A stretch of 64,000 nt of DNA from an uncultured Clostridia bacterium (lineage in GTDB: Bacteria > Bacillota > Clostridia > TANB77 > CAG-508): positions 122,204-186,203 of the forward strand of contig CALYAM010000001.1 in NCBI GenBank assembly GCA_944393565.1, written 5' to 3'. Made by a program: the position numbers and the translations under genes. Each line of letters starts with the position of its first letter. The stretch's first letter is position 1. Shown in pieces: positions 1 to 8,994 of the stretch. Under the pieces are notes generated by a model. It ran no database searches. It was not told the origin of the DNA and saw nothing but the letters and a program-made list of their open reading frames with translations.

Positions 1-758
1 GTATTCTGGCGTTAGAAACAAATAAATATGCTATCAAACTTGAAAATTTTGAAGGACCATTAGATTTGCTATGTCATTTGGTAGACAAGAACAAAATGGA
101 TATATCTAAAGTTAATATTAATGAAATTACTGATCAGTATATAAAATATATTAACCAAATGAATGAATCTAAATTGGAAGTAGCAAGTGAGTTTTTAGTT
201 ATGGCTTCAACACTTGTATATATTAAATCTAAAAATTTGCTACCAAACCAGATAGAAGAAGAGGAAGAACTTACTGAAGAAGAGTTAATTAAAAGAATTA
301 TAGAATATAAGAAATATAAAGAAATCAGTAAAACTTTAAAACAAAACTATGAATTATTTTCTAAAAGATTTTCTCGTATTCCAGAAACAATAGAATTGCC
401 AAAACAAGTTTTAAACAAACAATATGAGATTAATGTTATCATAGAAAAATATAAAAACCTTATAACACGAAATGAAGAAAAAATAAATCAAAATGCAAAA
501 AATATTGAACAAATTGCAATTACAGAAAAGTTTACTGTTGCAAGTAAGGTAAAGCAAATATTTAAAGAATTAATAAAAAAACCTAAATTTATTTTTAATG
601 CTTTATTTACATTAAAAAAATGTTCTAAAAATGAGGTGGTGACAGCATTTTCTGGATTGCTGGAGTTGTCTCGAAGGAATAAAGTAATTGTAACACAAGA
701 GTATAATTTTGGTGACATCTTTGTACAAAGAAACGAAACAAGAAAACAAGAAAAATAG
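1..758 (+). CDS. scpA: Segregation and condensation protein A (5' end cut by window edge)
   Basis: ScpA is the kleisin subunit that joins the SMC dimer and ScpB into the bacterial condensin used in chromosome segregation. The reading frame is open from base 3, so the gene continues past the left edge. An internal TTG at 66 is not the start, because the family hallmark FEGPLDLL is encoded just before and across it (48-71). About 251 residues are visible against a usual length near 250, so only a few N-terminal residues are missing. The middle is acidic and helical and the C-terminal winged-helix part is present. The next gene is not scpB, its usual partner, so scpB must lie elsewhere. Confidence 0.93.
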   Translation, partial: ILALETNKYAIKLENFEGPLDLLCHLVDKNKMDISKVNINEITDQYIKYINQMNESKLEVASEFLVMASTLVYIKSKNLLPNQIEEEEELTEEELIKRIIEYKKYKEISKTLKQNYELFSKRFSRIPETIELPKQVLNKQYEINVIIEKYKNLITRNEEKINQNAKNIEQIAITEKFTVASKVKQIFKELIKKPKFIFNALFTLKKCSKNEVVTAFSGLLELSRRNKVIVTQEYNFGDIFVQRNETRKQEK

Positions 759-808
759 ATTAAAACTAAAAAAATAGGTAAAACTAATATCAAAGGAGTG
801 AAAAATAA

Positions 809-1429
809 ATGGTATTAGTTTTACTTTTTTTAGGATTACTAATTATAAACATTTTCTTGGTTCTTATTTTAATATGTTCAACGTTAAAGATTGAAGTAGA
901 TAATGTAAAAATAAAAAAATTAGAAATGCAAAATTTAGAAAAAAATTACAAGATATATATTAAATTATATTTATTTAATAAAATACCTTTATTTAGAATT
1001 TTATTAAATAAACAAAGAATAAATAAAATTATTGCTAAAGATAATATATTATTTAAAAAAAATACAATTAATGAAATAAATTATATGGAAATAATGAAAA
1101 TGCTATCACCACAAATTGAAAGCCTAAATCTGAATATGAAAATAGGAACAGGAAATGCTATATTTACTTCAGCACTTGTATTTATTATAAGTACAGCGTT
1201 ATCACTTAGTTTCCCACACATAGTGATACCAAAAAATAAATCTAGAATAAAATATGAAATTACACCTATTTACATAGGAAAAAATTTATTTAGTATACAC
1301 CTCCAAGGAATAATTTGTATAAAAATGGTACATATTATAAATATAATATATATCTATTTACAAAAAAGGAGAGGAGTAAAAGATGAGCGAACATCCAATA
1401 GAAGGTCTTATGCTAACAGCTATGAGTAG
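809..1429 (+). CDS. ytfI: YtfI-like DUF2953 membrane protein
   Basis: A 206-residue protein of the DUF2953 type, which in Bacillus and clostridia sits directly before the spore protein gene ytfJ. It has a strong N-terminal membrane segment (residues about 1-25) and a second hydrophobic stretch near residues 112-135. The body is rich in Lys and Ile. A good ribosome site (AAGGAGTG) precedes the ATG. Its 3' end overlaps the next gene by 47 bases, so the two are probably translationally coupled. The biochemical function is unknown. The assignment rests on size, topology and gene order. Confidence 0.7.
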   Translation: MVLVLLFLGLLIINIFLVLILICSTLKIEVDNVKIKKLEMQNLEKNYKIYIKLYLFNKIPLFRILLNKQRINKIIAKDNILFKKNTINEINYMEIMKMLSPQIESLNLNMKIGTGNAIFTSALVFIISTALSLSFPHIVIPKNKSRIKYEITPIYIGKNLFSIHLQGIICIKMVHIINIIYIYLQKRRGVKDERTSNRRSYANSYE

Positions 1430-2012
1430 TATACAAGATATGGTAGATGTAAATACAATTATAGGTGCTCCAATAGAAACATCTAATAACGTTGTAATCA
1501 TTCCTATTTCAAAAGTAAGTTTTGGATTCGCAGCTGGAGGGAGTGAATTCAAGGGAGAGACAATTAATGAATATACAAAAAAAGATAAAGAAGAAGAAAT
1601 TCAATATCGCCTTCCATTTGGCGGAGGCAGTGGAGCAGGAGTGAGCATTAATCCAGTAGCTTTTTTGGTAGTTCAAGAGGGCTGTGTAAAGCTTTTGCCT
1701 GTTTGCCACAATTCAGCAATTGACAAATTAGTAGATTATGTTCCAGATTTAATGGAAAAAGCAAATCAAATGATACAAAAACAATTAAAAGATAAAAAAG
1801 AGCAAATAGAAAGAACTAATCGTATAATTGAAGAAAATAGCAAAAAAGCAAAAGTAGAGACAAATATTCAAAGATCTAGACCTGAAATAAAGAAAAAGCA
1901 AATAATTGATCACAAAGAACAGCCAAAAAATGAAATATATGAATATGAATATGATGAAACATATGAACCACAAAATGAAGTAATAAATATAGAGGAAAGC
2001 TATGATGACTAA
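1383..2012 (+). CDS. ytfJ: Sporulation protein YtfJ (GerW family)
   Basis: GerW-family proteins are made in the developing spore and are needed for normal germination in Bacillus subtilis. The N-terminal 125 residues carry the family core: HPIEGLMLTAMSSIQDM, then IGAPIET, then a Gly-rich stretch PFGGGSGAGVSINPVAF. The protein is 209 residues, longer than the usual ~150. The extra is a charged C-terminal tail (about residues 130-209) with Lys/Glu runs and Tyr-Glu repeats. The start at 1383 has an AAGGAGAGG ribosome site inside the end of ytfI. Transcription probably ends at the terminator shared with dacF. Confidence 0.9.
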   Translation: MSEHPIEGLMLTAMSSIQDMVDVNTIIGAPIETSNNVVIIPISKVSFGFAAGGSEFKGETINEYTKKDKEEEIQYRLPFGGGSGAGVSINPVAFLVVQEGCVKLLPVCHNSAIDKLVDYVPDLMEKANQMIQKQLKDKKEQIERTNRIIEENSKKAKVETNIQRSRPEIKKKQIIDHKEQPKNEIYEYEYDETYEPQNEVINIEESYDD

Positions 2013-2015
2013 ATA

Positions 2016-2058
2016 AAAAAACAAGATTAGTAGTAAAATTATACTAATCTTGTTTTTT
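2016..2058. terminator. Bidirectional terminator between ytfJ and dacF
   Basis: A 12-bp stem (2021-2032 with 42-53) is flanked by an A-run on the left and a T-run on the right. It can therefore stop transcription from ytfJ on the plus strand and dacF on the minus strand. Confidence 0.85.
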
Positions 2059-2070
2059 AAATTTACATCT

Positions 2071-3306
2071 TTAAGTTATGCGACATAGACTAAGCCAAGT
2101 ATTAATTACATGAGATATCATATTCCAAACACTAATTTTTAAAACTTCTGTTTTAGCTACAATGTCTACCTTCGAAATTTCGTTACCTTTTAATAAAAAG
2201 GTAACTTCACCTAACTTTTGCCCTTTAAAAATAGGGGCACAAAGGTTTTCATCAAAAGAAATATTATGACTTATATTTTTAGATTCTCCCTTTTTAACTA
2301 AGCACCCAACGTCGTTTTCATAGATTAGATCAACAGAAGTTTGTATTCCTTTTGCCACAGGAAGGGTTTGAACTATATCGTCTTTTTTTCCAAGTTCTTT
2401 AAATTCATAAGTATTAAAACCAAAATCTAAAAGTTTCTTAGCTTCCGAAAATCTTATGGCACTAGTTGGAGCTTTCATAACAACAGCAATAAGTGATAAA
2501 TCATTTTTCGTAGCTGTTGCTGACAAATTAAATAATGCAAGAGATGTAGAACCTGTTTTTAATCCAGTTGCACCATCATAATTTCTTATTAATTTATTAG
2601 TATTAACAAGTTCTGATTCACCGTTTCTCAAAGAATCCATCCAAATTGTTGTATACTTTGTAATGTTAGGGTGATTTTTCATGAGTTCTCTAGACATAAG
2701 AGCAATATCATATGCGGAGGTTAAATGACCATCAGCATCTATTCCATGACAATTCTTAAATGTTGTATCATCCATACCAAGCTCCTTAGCTTTTTCATTC
2801 ATTTGATTAACAAACAATTCCTCAGAGCCTGCTAAATATTCTGCCATAGCGACAGTACAGTCGTTCGCAGAAACAACACATATGGCTTTCAACATCTCAT
2901 CTACTGTTAATTCTTCGCTAACATCGAGCCAAATTTGAGAGCCACCCATATTAGAAGCATTTTCACTACAAGGAACTTTGTCTGTGTAATTTATTTTACC
3001 TGAATCTAATGCTTCCATAATAAGCAATATAGTCATTATTTTAGTAACAGATGCAGGACGTAATTTTTCGTGCATATTGTGGTTATACAATACAGTGCCA
3101 GAATTTTGTTCAATTAGGACAGCACTAGCTGATTCTAAATTTAAAGAATTGTTAGTTTCAACCGAAAGAGATGAACTTGTAATTATTGCATCATCTACTA
3201 ACGCTGACCAAATATATGTCGCATCAAAGCAAAAAATGATTTTACTTTGAAAAATAATTATAGAAAAAATTAAAAAAATTTTTATAAAAAATTTTTTATT
3301 TAGCAT
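2071..3306 (-). CDS. dacF: D-alanyl-D-alanine carboxypeptidase, DacF/PBP5 type
   Basis: A low-molecular-weight penicillin-binding protein that trims the terminal D-Ala of peptidoglycan stem peptides outside the membrane. It is 411 residues with an N-terminal signal segment (about 1-27). The three active-site motifs are clear: SVTK (SxxK, in PASVTKIM), SAN (SxN, in SANDC) and KTG (in GLKTGSTS). The C-terminal third matches the beta-rich PBP5 C-terminal domain and ends in a hydrophobic, possibly membrane-associated helix. In spore formers DacF paralogues often act on spore cortex. That role here is inference from the sporulating background. ATG start. Confidence 0.92.
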   Translation of the reverse strand: MLNKKFFIKIFLIFSIIIFQSKIIFCFDATYIWSALVDDAIITSSSLSVETNNSLNLESASAVLIEQNSGTVLYNHNMHEKLRPASVTKIMTILLIMEALDSGKINYTDKVPCSENASNMGGSQIWLDVSEELTVDEMLKAICVVSANDCTVAMAEYLAGSEELFVNQMNEKAKELGMDDTTFKNCHGIDADGHLTSAYDIALMSRELMKNHPNITKYTTIWMDSLRNGESELVNTNKLIRNYDGATGLKTGSTSLALFNLSATATKNDLSLIAVVMKAPTSAIRFSEAKKLLDFGFNTYEFKELGKKDDIVQTLPVAKGIQTSVDLIYENDVGCLVKKGESKNISHNISFDENLCAPIFKGQKLGEVTFLLKGNEISKVDIVAKTEVLKISVWNMISHVINTWLSLCRIT

Positions 3307-3375
3307 TGTAAATTTACCTCCAATAATAATTATAATAATTATTATTCGAAGGAAAGCAAAATTAGAAGAAAAAGA

Positions 3376-3987
3376 TTAAATGATTTTCATTATACGTATA
3401 ATAACCTCATCAGAAGTTGCTTCTGCCAAAATCTTAATAGAATAAGTATTATTATTTTTAAATTTGAAATCAATGCTACCATATGCAACAGCTGCATCTT
3501 GACCTTCAGCAACATAAGGCACATAATTACTATGTTCGTGCCTTTCGACAATTTCTATTCCAGGAATATTTTTTACAGCATTATAAAGCGTACTGCTTAC
3601 CTGGCATTTACCTCCGCCATATTCTTGGATTATATCACCGTCAGTGTCAAAAGTATCGGCTTTTTGATAACCGTCTTCTGGTTTTGCCGGACCAAGAGTA
3701 TTGCAAAAAGAAAAAGTTTCATTAGGGCGAATAATAACACCATTTAAGCTATTACACGATAATCTTAGATTGTTTTGTCTTGCATCAGTTTTAGTATAAA
3801 TTGTGGTTTTAAATTGATAAATTTCTTCTTCATAATAGCTCTGATAAAGAGCATTATTTAATATACTATTACTTGTATTTAAACTGTTATACGATGTTCT
3901 CTTAGATGAATATTCAGAGTTGTTTTCATCTTTTCCACAGCCAGTTAGCAAAAATAAAGATAAAATTAATAGGACAAATAATTTCAT
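3376..3987 (-). CDS. VanW-family lipoprotein
   Basis: A 203-residue protein with a lipoprotein signal (lipobox LTGC, residues about 14-17), so it is probably anchored to the outer face of the membrane. The rest is a VanW domain, recognisable from NETFSFCNTLGP, the Gly-rich GGGKCQVSSTLYNA and the following ERHEHSNYVPY. VanW domains occur next to glycopeptide-resistance genes and in many cell-wall proteins, but their activity is not established. It lies 69 bases upstream of dacF on the same strand, so the two may be expressed together for envelope work. Confidence 0.85.
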   Translation of the reverse strand: MKLFVLLILSLFLLTGCGKDENNSEYSSKRTSYNSLNTSNSILNNALYQSYYEEEIYQFKTTIYTKTDARQNNLRLSCNSLNGVIIRPNETFSFCNTLGPAKPEDGYQKADTFDTDGDIIQEYGGGKCQVSSTLYNAVKNIPGIEIVERHEHSNYVPYVAEGQDAAVAYGSIDFKFKNNNTYSIKILAEATSDEVIIRIMKII

Positions 3988-4239
3988 AAAAAAACCTTCC
4001 TTTATCTATGGTTACTATGTAAAAAAATAAAAGTAATAGAAAAGCTTGCTACAAATTAGTATTTACTATATTATAGAAATAAATACATAAAAACTTAGAG
4101 TTTAATTCATTTAGCAAAATCATAAAACATGTTACATTGCTTATATTATTAGAAATTGATCTAACAACTTTTATAAATATCTAAACTAGACAATTTTTGA
4201 CGGAAATATCAAAAATCTATTTTAAAATAATATGTTTTA

Positions 4240-4248
4240 TGCTATAAT
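4240..4248 (+). promoter_or_regulatory. Extended -10 promoter for the small membrane protein gene
   Basis: TGCTATAAT (TGn plus a consensus -10) lies about 30 bases before the start region of the 57-residue ORF. No strong -35 is seen, as is usual for extended -10 promoters. Confidence 0.6.
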
Positions 4249-4280
4249 ATTTATAGTGTTCTAAAAAAGGAGATATGATG

Positions 4281-4454
4281 ATGATAGCAAAAATATGGAC
4301 AAAATTAGGTTTAGTTATTTTAATTATTGCATGCTTATTTAATATAATGATAAAAATCATAACAAAAATATCTTTACAAGACCAAATTAATGAATCTGCA
4401 AGCTATATAAGAACAATGGAGTTACAAAAAGAGGAAGCAAATGATATAAACTAA
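4281..4454 (+). CDS. Small single-pass membrane protein, unknown function
   Basis: A short ORF of 57 residues. Three ATG codons follow one another in frame (4275, 4278, 4281). The third is best spaced from AAGGAG at 4267-4272. The protein has one membrane helix (about residues 8-30) and then a charged, polar C-terminal tail ending in Glu/Asn. A clear extended -10 promoter precedes it. I do not recognise a family. Promoter, ribosome site and membrane profile support a real gene. Confidence 0.6.
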   Translation: MIAKIWTKLGLVILIIACLFNIMIKIITKISLQDQINESASYIRTMELQKEEANDIN

Positions 4455-4484
4455 AGATTAATCTAACTAAAGTTGCGTTTCTTC

Positions 4485-4513
4485 TTGATATTTTAAAAAA
4501 CATGTGTTAATAT
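4485..4513 (+). promoter_or_regulatory. Promoter for rpmE
   Basis: TTGATA, a 17-base spacer, then TAATAT, ending about 40 bases before the rpmE start. Confidence 0.5.
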
Positions 4514-4554
4514 TATATAGACTGTTTATTAAATGAAAACGAGGTGAACGAAAA

Positions 4555-4752
4555 ATGAAAGAAGGAATACATCCAAAATACGGACAGTGCAAAATTATTT
4601 GTGCTTGTGGTAACGAATTTGAGACAAATTCCACAAAATCAGAGATTAAAGTTGATGTTTGCTCAAAATGTCATCCACATTGGACTGGAAACCTAAAACA
4701 AAATACAACAGGTGGAAGAGCAGATAGATTTAGACAAAAATATGGTATTTAA
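4555..4752 (+). CDS. rpmE: 50S ribosomal protein L31, zinc-binding type
   Basis: A large-subunit ribosomal protein of 65 residues, the usual length. It begins KEGIHPKY like other L31 proteins and has Cys at 16, 18, 36 and 39, the four-Cys zinc-ribbon pattern of the zinc-containing form, plus an additional Cys at 12. The C-terminal [13 protein letters not shown] is typical. The last three codons and the stop are part of a long perfect palindrome (see the separate entry). Confidence 0.97.
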   Translation: MKEGIHPKYGQCKIICACGNEFETNSTKSEIKVDVCSKCHPHWTGNLKQNTTGGRADRFRQKYGI

Positions 4753-4800
4753 AAATAATCGCCTTTTGGCGATTATTTTTAAATACCATATTTTTTTTTT
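4741..4800 (+). terminator. Terminator formed by a 23-bp perfect palindrome overlapping the rpmE stop
   Basis: Left arm 4741-4763 and right arm 4768-4790 are exact reverse complements around a TTTT loop. They are followed by a run of T. The left arm contains the final Tyr-Gly-Ile and stop codons of rpmE, so the terminating ribosome would sit on the hairpin. Confidence 0.9.
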
Positions 4801-4931
4801 AAAAAGAAAAGATTTTATGAAGTAATTGAGATATACAATCTAAACCAGCAAGATTTTTATCTAAAACTTGAAAAAAACAACAAATTGTAATAAAATTAAT
4901 GAATTAAAGACGTAAAAAGGAAGGAAAAACA

Positions 4932-6287
4932 ATGCAAAACGAATTTATTGAAAAAGTTAAACAAAAATATGGTGGTAAAAAGATTTATTATATTTTAACA
5001 ATGGGATGCCAGCTTAATGAAAATGATTCAGAAAAACTAGCAGGAATGTTAGAAAGCATGGGGTATAAACCAACAAAAAATATAGAAGATGCAGATGTTA
5101 TAGTTATTAATACATGCTGCATAAGAGAAAATGCAGAAGAAAAAGTATTTGGAAAATTAGGAGAACTGAAAAAATTAAAATTAACTAATAATATTATTAT
5201 TGCAATTGGTGGTTGCATGATGCAAGAAAAAGAAATGAGAAACAAAATAAAACAGAGTTATCCTTATGTGGATATTATATTTGGAACACATACTCTTCAT
5301 AAGTTTCCAGAAGATTTGTATTACGTTCTTTCTAATAAAGAAAAAATACAAGATGTTTTGGAAATAGATGGAGAAATTCATGAAGAATTGCCAATAAAAA
5401 GAAATAATACAAAACAAGCTTCTGTAACGATTATGTATGGTTGCAATAATTTTTGTAGTTATTGCATAGTACCATATGTAAGAGGAAGAGAAAGAAGCAG
5501 AAGACCGGAAGATATAATAAAAGAAATAAAAGACCTTGCAGAAAAAGGCTATATAGAAATTACATTATTAGGTCAAAATGTAAATTCATATCGAGGAAAA
5601 GAAAATTATGGATTTGCTGAATTGTTAAACGATATAAATAGTATAGAAGGAATAAAAAGAATTCGATTTATATCTCCACATCCAAAAGACTTTACAGATG
5701 ATGTAATAAAGGCTATAAAGAATGGGGAAAACATTTGCAAATTAATACACTTACCATTACAATCTGGAAGTAGTAATGTTTTGAAGGCAATGAATCGCAA
5801 CTATACGAAAGAACAATATTTAAGCTTAGTAGAAAAAATAAAAAATAATATACCAAATGCAACATTTTCAACAGATATAATTGTTGGTTTCCCTGGTGAA
5901 ACAGAAAAAGATTTTGAAGATACACTTGATATTGTAAAAAAAGTAAATTTTGAGCAAATTTACATGTTTATATATTCAAGAAGACATGGAACCAGAGCAG
6001 ATAAAATGGAAAACCAAATTCCAGAAGAAGTAAAGCATGAAAGATTTAATAGATTAAAAAATCTATTTGAACATAACATTTCTAAAAATAATCAAAAATA
6101 TATAGGCACAATACAAGATATTTTAGTAGAGGGAACAAGTAAAAACAATGCAAATATATATACGGGAAGAACACAGAGTAACAAAGTAGTTAATTTTGAA
6201 GGGAACAAAGAATGGATTGGCCAATTTAAAAAAATAAAAATTATTGCAGAACATACATGGTATTTAGAAGGAAAAATAGATGAATAA
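4932..6287 (+). CDS. miaB: tRNA-2-methylthio-N6-dimethylallyladenosine synthase MiaB
   Basis: A radical SAM methylthiotransferase that converts i6A37 to ms2i6A37 in tRNAs reading UNN codons. It is 451 residues. The N-terminal UPF0004 domain has its three cluster Cys (TMGCQLNENDSE, NTCCIRENA, GGCMMQ). The radical SAM motif is CNNFCSYC at about residues 171-178, followed by VPYVRGRERSR. A C-terminal TRAM domain follows. AAGGAAGG ribosome site and ATG start. It is 15 bases upstream of mutS, a linkage common in Clostridia and consistent with one operon. Confidence 0.96.
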   Translation: MQNEFIEKVKQKYGGKKIYYILTMGCQLNENDSEKLAGMLESMGYKPTKNIEDADVIVINTCCIRENAEEKVFGKLGELKKLKLTNNIIIAIGGCMMQEKEMRNKIKQSYPYVDIIFGTHTLHKFPEDLYYVLSNKEKIQDVLEIDGEIHEELPIKRNNTKQASVTIMYGCNNFCSYCIVPYVRGRERSRRPEDIIKEIKDLAEKGYIEITLLGQNVNSYRGKENYGFAELLNDINSIEGIKRIRFISPHPKDFTDDVIKAIKNGENICKLIHLPLQSGSSNVLKAMNRNYTKEQYLSLVEKIKNNIPNATFSTDIIVGFPGETEKDFEDTLDIVKKVNFEQIYMFIYSRRHGTRADKMENQIPEEVKHERFNRLKNLFEHNISKNNQKYIGTIQDILVEGTSKNNANIYTGRTQSNKVVNFEGNKEWIGQFKKIKIIAEHTWYLEGKIDE

Positions 6288-6302
6288 GGAAGGAAAAAAA
6301 TT

Positions 6303-8904
6303 ATGGCAGAATATTCACCAATGATGCAACATTATTTAGAATTAAAAGAAAAATATAAGGATTGCTTAATATTTTATCGCTTGGGAGACTTTTACGAAAT
6401 GTTTTTTGACGATGCAGTAACTGCTTCAAGAGAGTTAGAACTTACACTAACCGGTAGAGACTGCGGACAAGAAGAAAGAGCACCCATGTGTGGAGTACCG
6501 TATCACTCAGCTGAAACATATATATCAAGATTAATTGCAAAAGGATATAAAGTTGCGATATGCGAACAACTGGAAGACCCTAAGAAGGCAGTTGGGATTG
6601 TAAAAAGGGATGTTATCCGCGTGGTTACGCCAGGAACTGTTGTTGAAAGTAATATGCTAGACGAAAAAAAAAATAATTACATAATGTCTATTTTTAAAAA
6701 AGGAATTTTCTTTGGAATTGCAATATGTGATATTTCTACGGGAGATTTTTATGCTTCAGAAATAAAAGAAAACAATAACTTTGTAAAATTATTAGATGAA
6801 ATTGCACGTTTTTCACCAGCTGAGATTGTAGTAAATAGCATGTTATATGATAGTACAGAAGAAATAAGCAAAATAAAAGAGCGCTTTGATATATTCATTT
6901 CAAAGCAGCGAGAAGAAGCATTTACTGAGAATTATGATACACTATCTGATAATTACACATTAGTAAAAGAGGATGGAAAACCTATAGAAAACTATAACAA
7001 CCAATTATTTGCAATAAGTGCAATTAATGGACTAATAGAGTATTTAAATCAAACACAAAAAATAAAATTGGAACATATAAACACTATTCATTTTTATGCA
7101 ATATCTCGATATATGTCACTTGATATATCAGCAAGAAGAAATCTTGAAATTACAGAAAAAATGCGTGATAAAAGTAAAAAAGGAACATTACTTTGGGTTT
7201 TGGACAAGACATCTACTGCAATGGGTGGAAGATTACTTAGAAGGTGGCTAAATGATCCACTAATAGACGTAAATGAAATCAATCGAAGACTAAATGCTGT
7301 TAAAGAGTTAAAAGATAATATTATTTTCAGAGGAGATGTTATTGAAAAATTAAAAAAAGTATATGATATTGAGCGATTAATTGGAAAAATTTCGTATGGA
7401 AATGCAAATGCTAGAGATATGATTTCACTTAAAAATTCAATAAAGCAATTGCCAGATCTAAAACTATTGCTTAAACCTGTTAAAAGTGAGTTCTTAATAG
7501 AGTTATATGATCATCTTGATGAACTTAATGATTTATATAACTTAATAGAAACTGCAATAGTTGATGATCCACCGATGACAATAAAAGAAGGCGGAATAAT
7601 AAAATTAGGCTATAATGAAGATGTAGATAGATACAAAAAAGCTACTACTGAAGGAAAGCAATGGATTATAAATATAGAAACTGAAGAAAAAGAAAAGACT
7701 GGAATTAAGAATCTAAAAGTAGGTTATACTAAAGTATTTGGCTATTACTTAGAAGTAACAAGATCTTATTTAAATCTCGTTCCAGATAGATATATTAGAA
7801 AACAGACCTTAACTAACTGTGAACGCTATATTACAGAAGAATTAAAAAAAGTAGAAGACGAAATTATAGGTGCGGAAGAAAAAGTTATAGCGCTAGAATA
7901 TGATTTGTTTACTGAACTACGAAAAAAAATATCAAACGAAATTGAAAGAATACAGTTGTCAGCTACCGTAATATCAACATTAGATGTTTTATGCTCATTT
8001 GCAACAATAGCTGAAGAATTAAATTATGTTATGCCAATAGTAGATAATAGCGGAGAAATTGACATACAGGCTGGAAGGCACCCTGTAATTGAGAAGATGT
8101 TGCCAAGCGGTAGTTTTGTGCAAAATGATACTTTTCTTAATAAAGATGCAGATAGACTATCCATAATAACAGGGCCTAATATGGCAGGAAAATCAACATA
8201 TATGCGACAAGTTGCATTAATTACATTAATGGCACAAGTTCGGAAGTTTTGTCCCTGCAAGCTTTGCAAGGATTGGAGTTGTAGATAAAATTTTTACTAG
8301 AGTAGGGGCCTCAGATGATTTAAGTATGGGACAAAGTACATTTATGGTTGAAATGATGGAGGTTGCAACAATTCTTAAAGAAGCTACTAGTAATAGTTTA
8401 GTTATTTTAGACGAAATTGGTAGAGGAACTTCAACATATGATGGACTATCTATTGCATGGGCAGTTGCGGAGTACATAGCCAATAAAGAAAATTGCGGAG
8501 CGAAAACACTTTTTGCAACACACTATCATGAGTTAATAGAATTAGAGGACAAATTAGAGGGTATAAAAAATTATTCTATTGCAGTTAAAGAAAAAGGAGA
8601 AGATATTATATTTTTAAGAAAAATTATTAGAGGCGGAACAGATGAAAGTTATGGTATTCATGTAGCAAAGTTAGCAGGAGTACCAAGTAAGGTTGTTGCT
8701 AGAGCAAATGAAATTTTAAAAACATTAGAAAGAAAAATAACTATAAGAGATAAAGAAAACAAAAAAGAACTTACAGGGCAGTTAGATATGTACAATTATA
8801 AATTAGCCGAAATAGCACATGAATTAGATAAGGTTGACATTAACGGTCTAACTCCAATTGATGCATTAAATGCTCTTGTCAAAATAAAGGAGAAATTAAA
8901 ATAA
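6303..8904 (+). CDS. mutS: DNA mismatch repair protein MutS, needs a +1 shift at CGG 8241-8243
   Basis: MutS recognises mismatches and drives repair through its ATPase. The zero frame runs 6303-8288 and holds the mismatch-reading N-terminus (LGDFYEMF), the core and lever domains, and Walker A (GPNMAGKST, about residue 623), then stops after 15 wrong residues. The correct sequence resumes in +1: [12 protein letters not shown], then GQSTFMVEM, Walker [13 protein letters not shown] and the C-terminal dimerisation region to 8904. Omitting the C at 8241 gives 866 residues, a normal length. The break is exactly at an in-frame CGG, codon 647, and the restored codon is the conserved Gly. Without the shift the product lacks Walker B and cannot work. 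It could be a pseudogene, but five other genes here break the same way. Confidence 0.95.
8241..8243 (+). other. Candidate +1 recoding site in mutS (CGG to GGA)
   Basis: Zero-frame context GTT CGG AAG. Skipping C8241 gives GTT GGA AGT, encoding the V-G-S of the conserved AQ(V/I)GSFVPA segment. Confidence 0.8.
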
Positions 8905-8945
8905 GTATTATATAATAAATATACTAAAAAAATTTGCGATTTATT

Positions 8946-8982
8946 ATAAACTTGAGGTTCCAATTTGGGACCTCAAGTTTAT
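8946..8982. terminator. Hairpin between convergent mutS and asnB
   Basis: A 13-bp stem (8946-8958 with 8970-8982) lies between the two 3' ends. The T-run is weak, but the position suits a shared terminator. Confidence 0.65.
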
Positions 8983-8994
8983 AAAGTAGGTAAA

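Noticed and set aside
66-758. scpA starting at the TTG at 66
   Set aside because: The conserved FEGPLDLL begins upstream, so this TTG is internal and the true start is outside the window.
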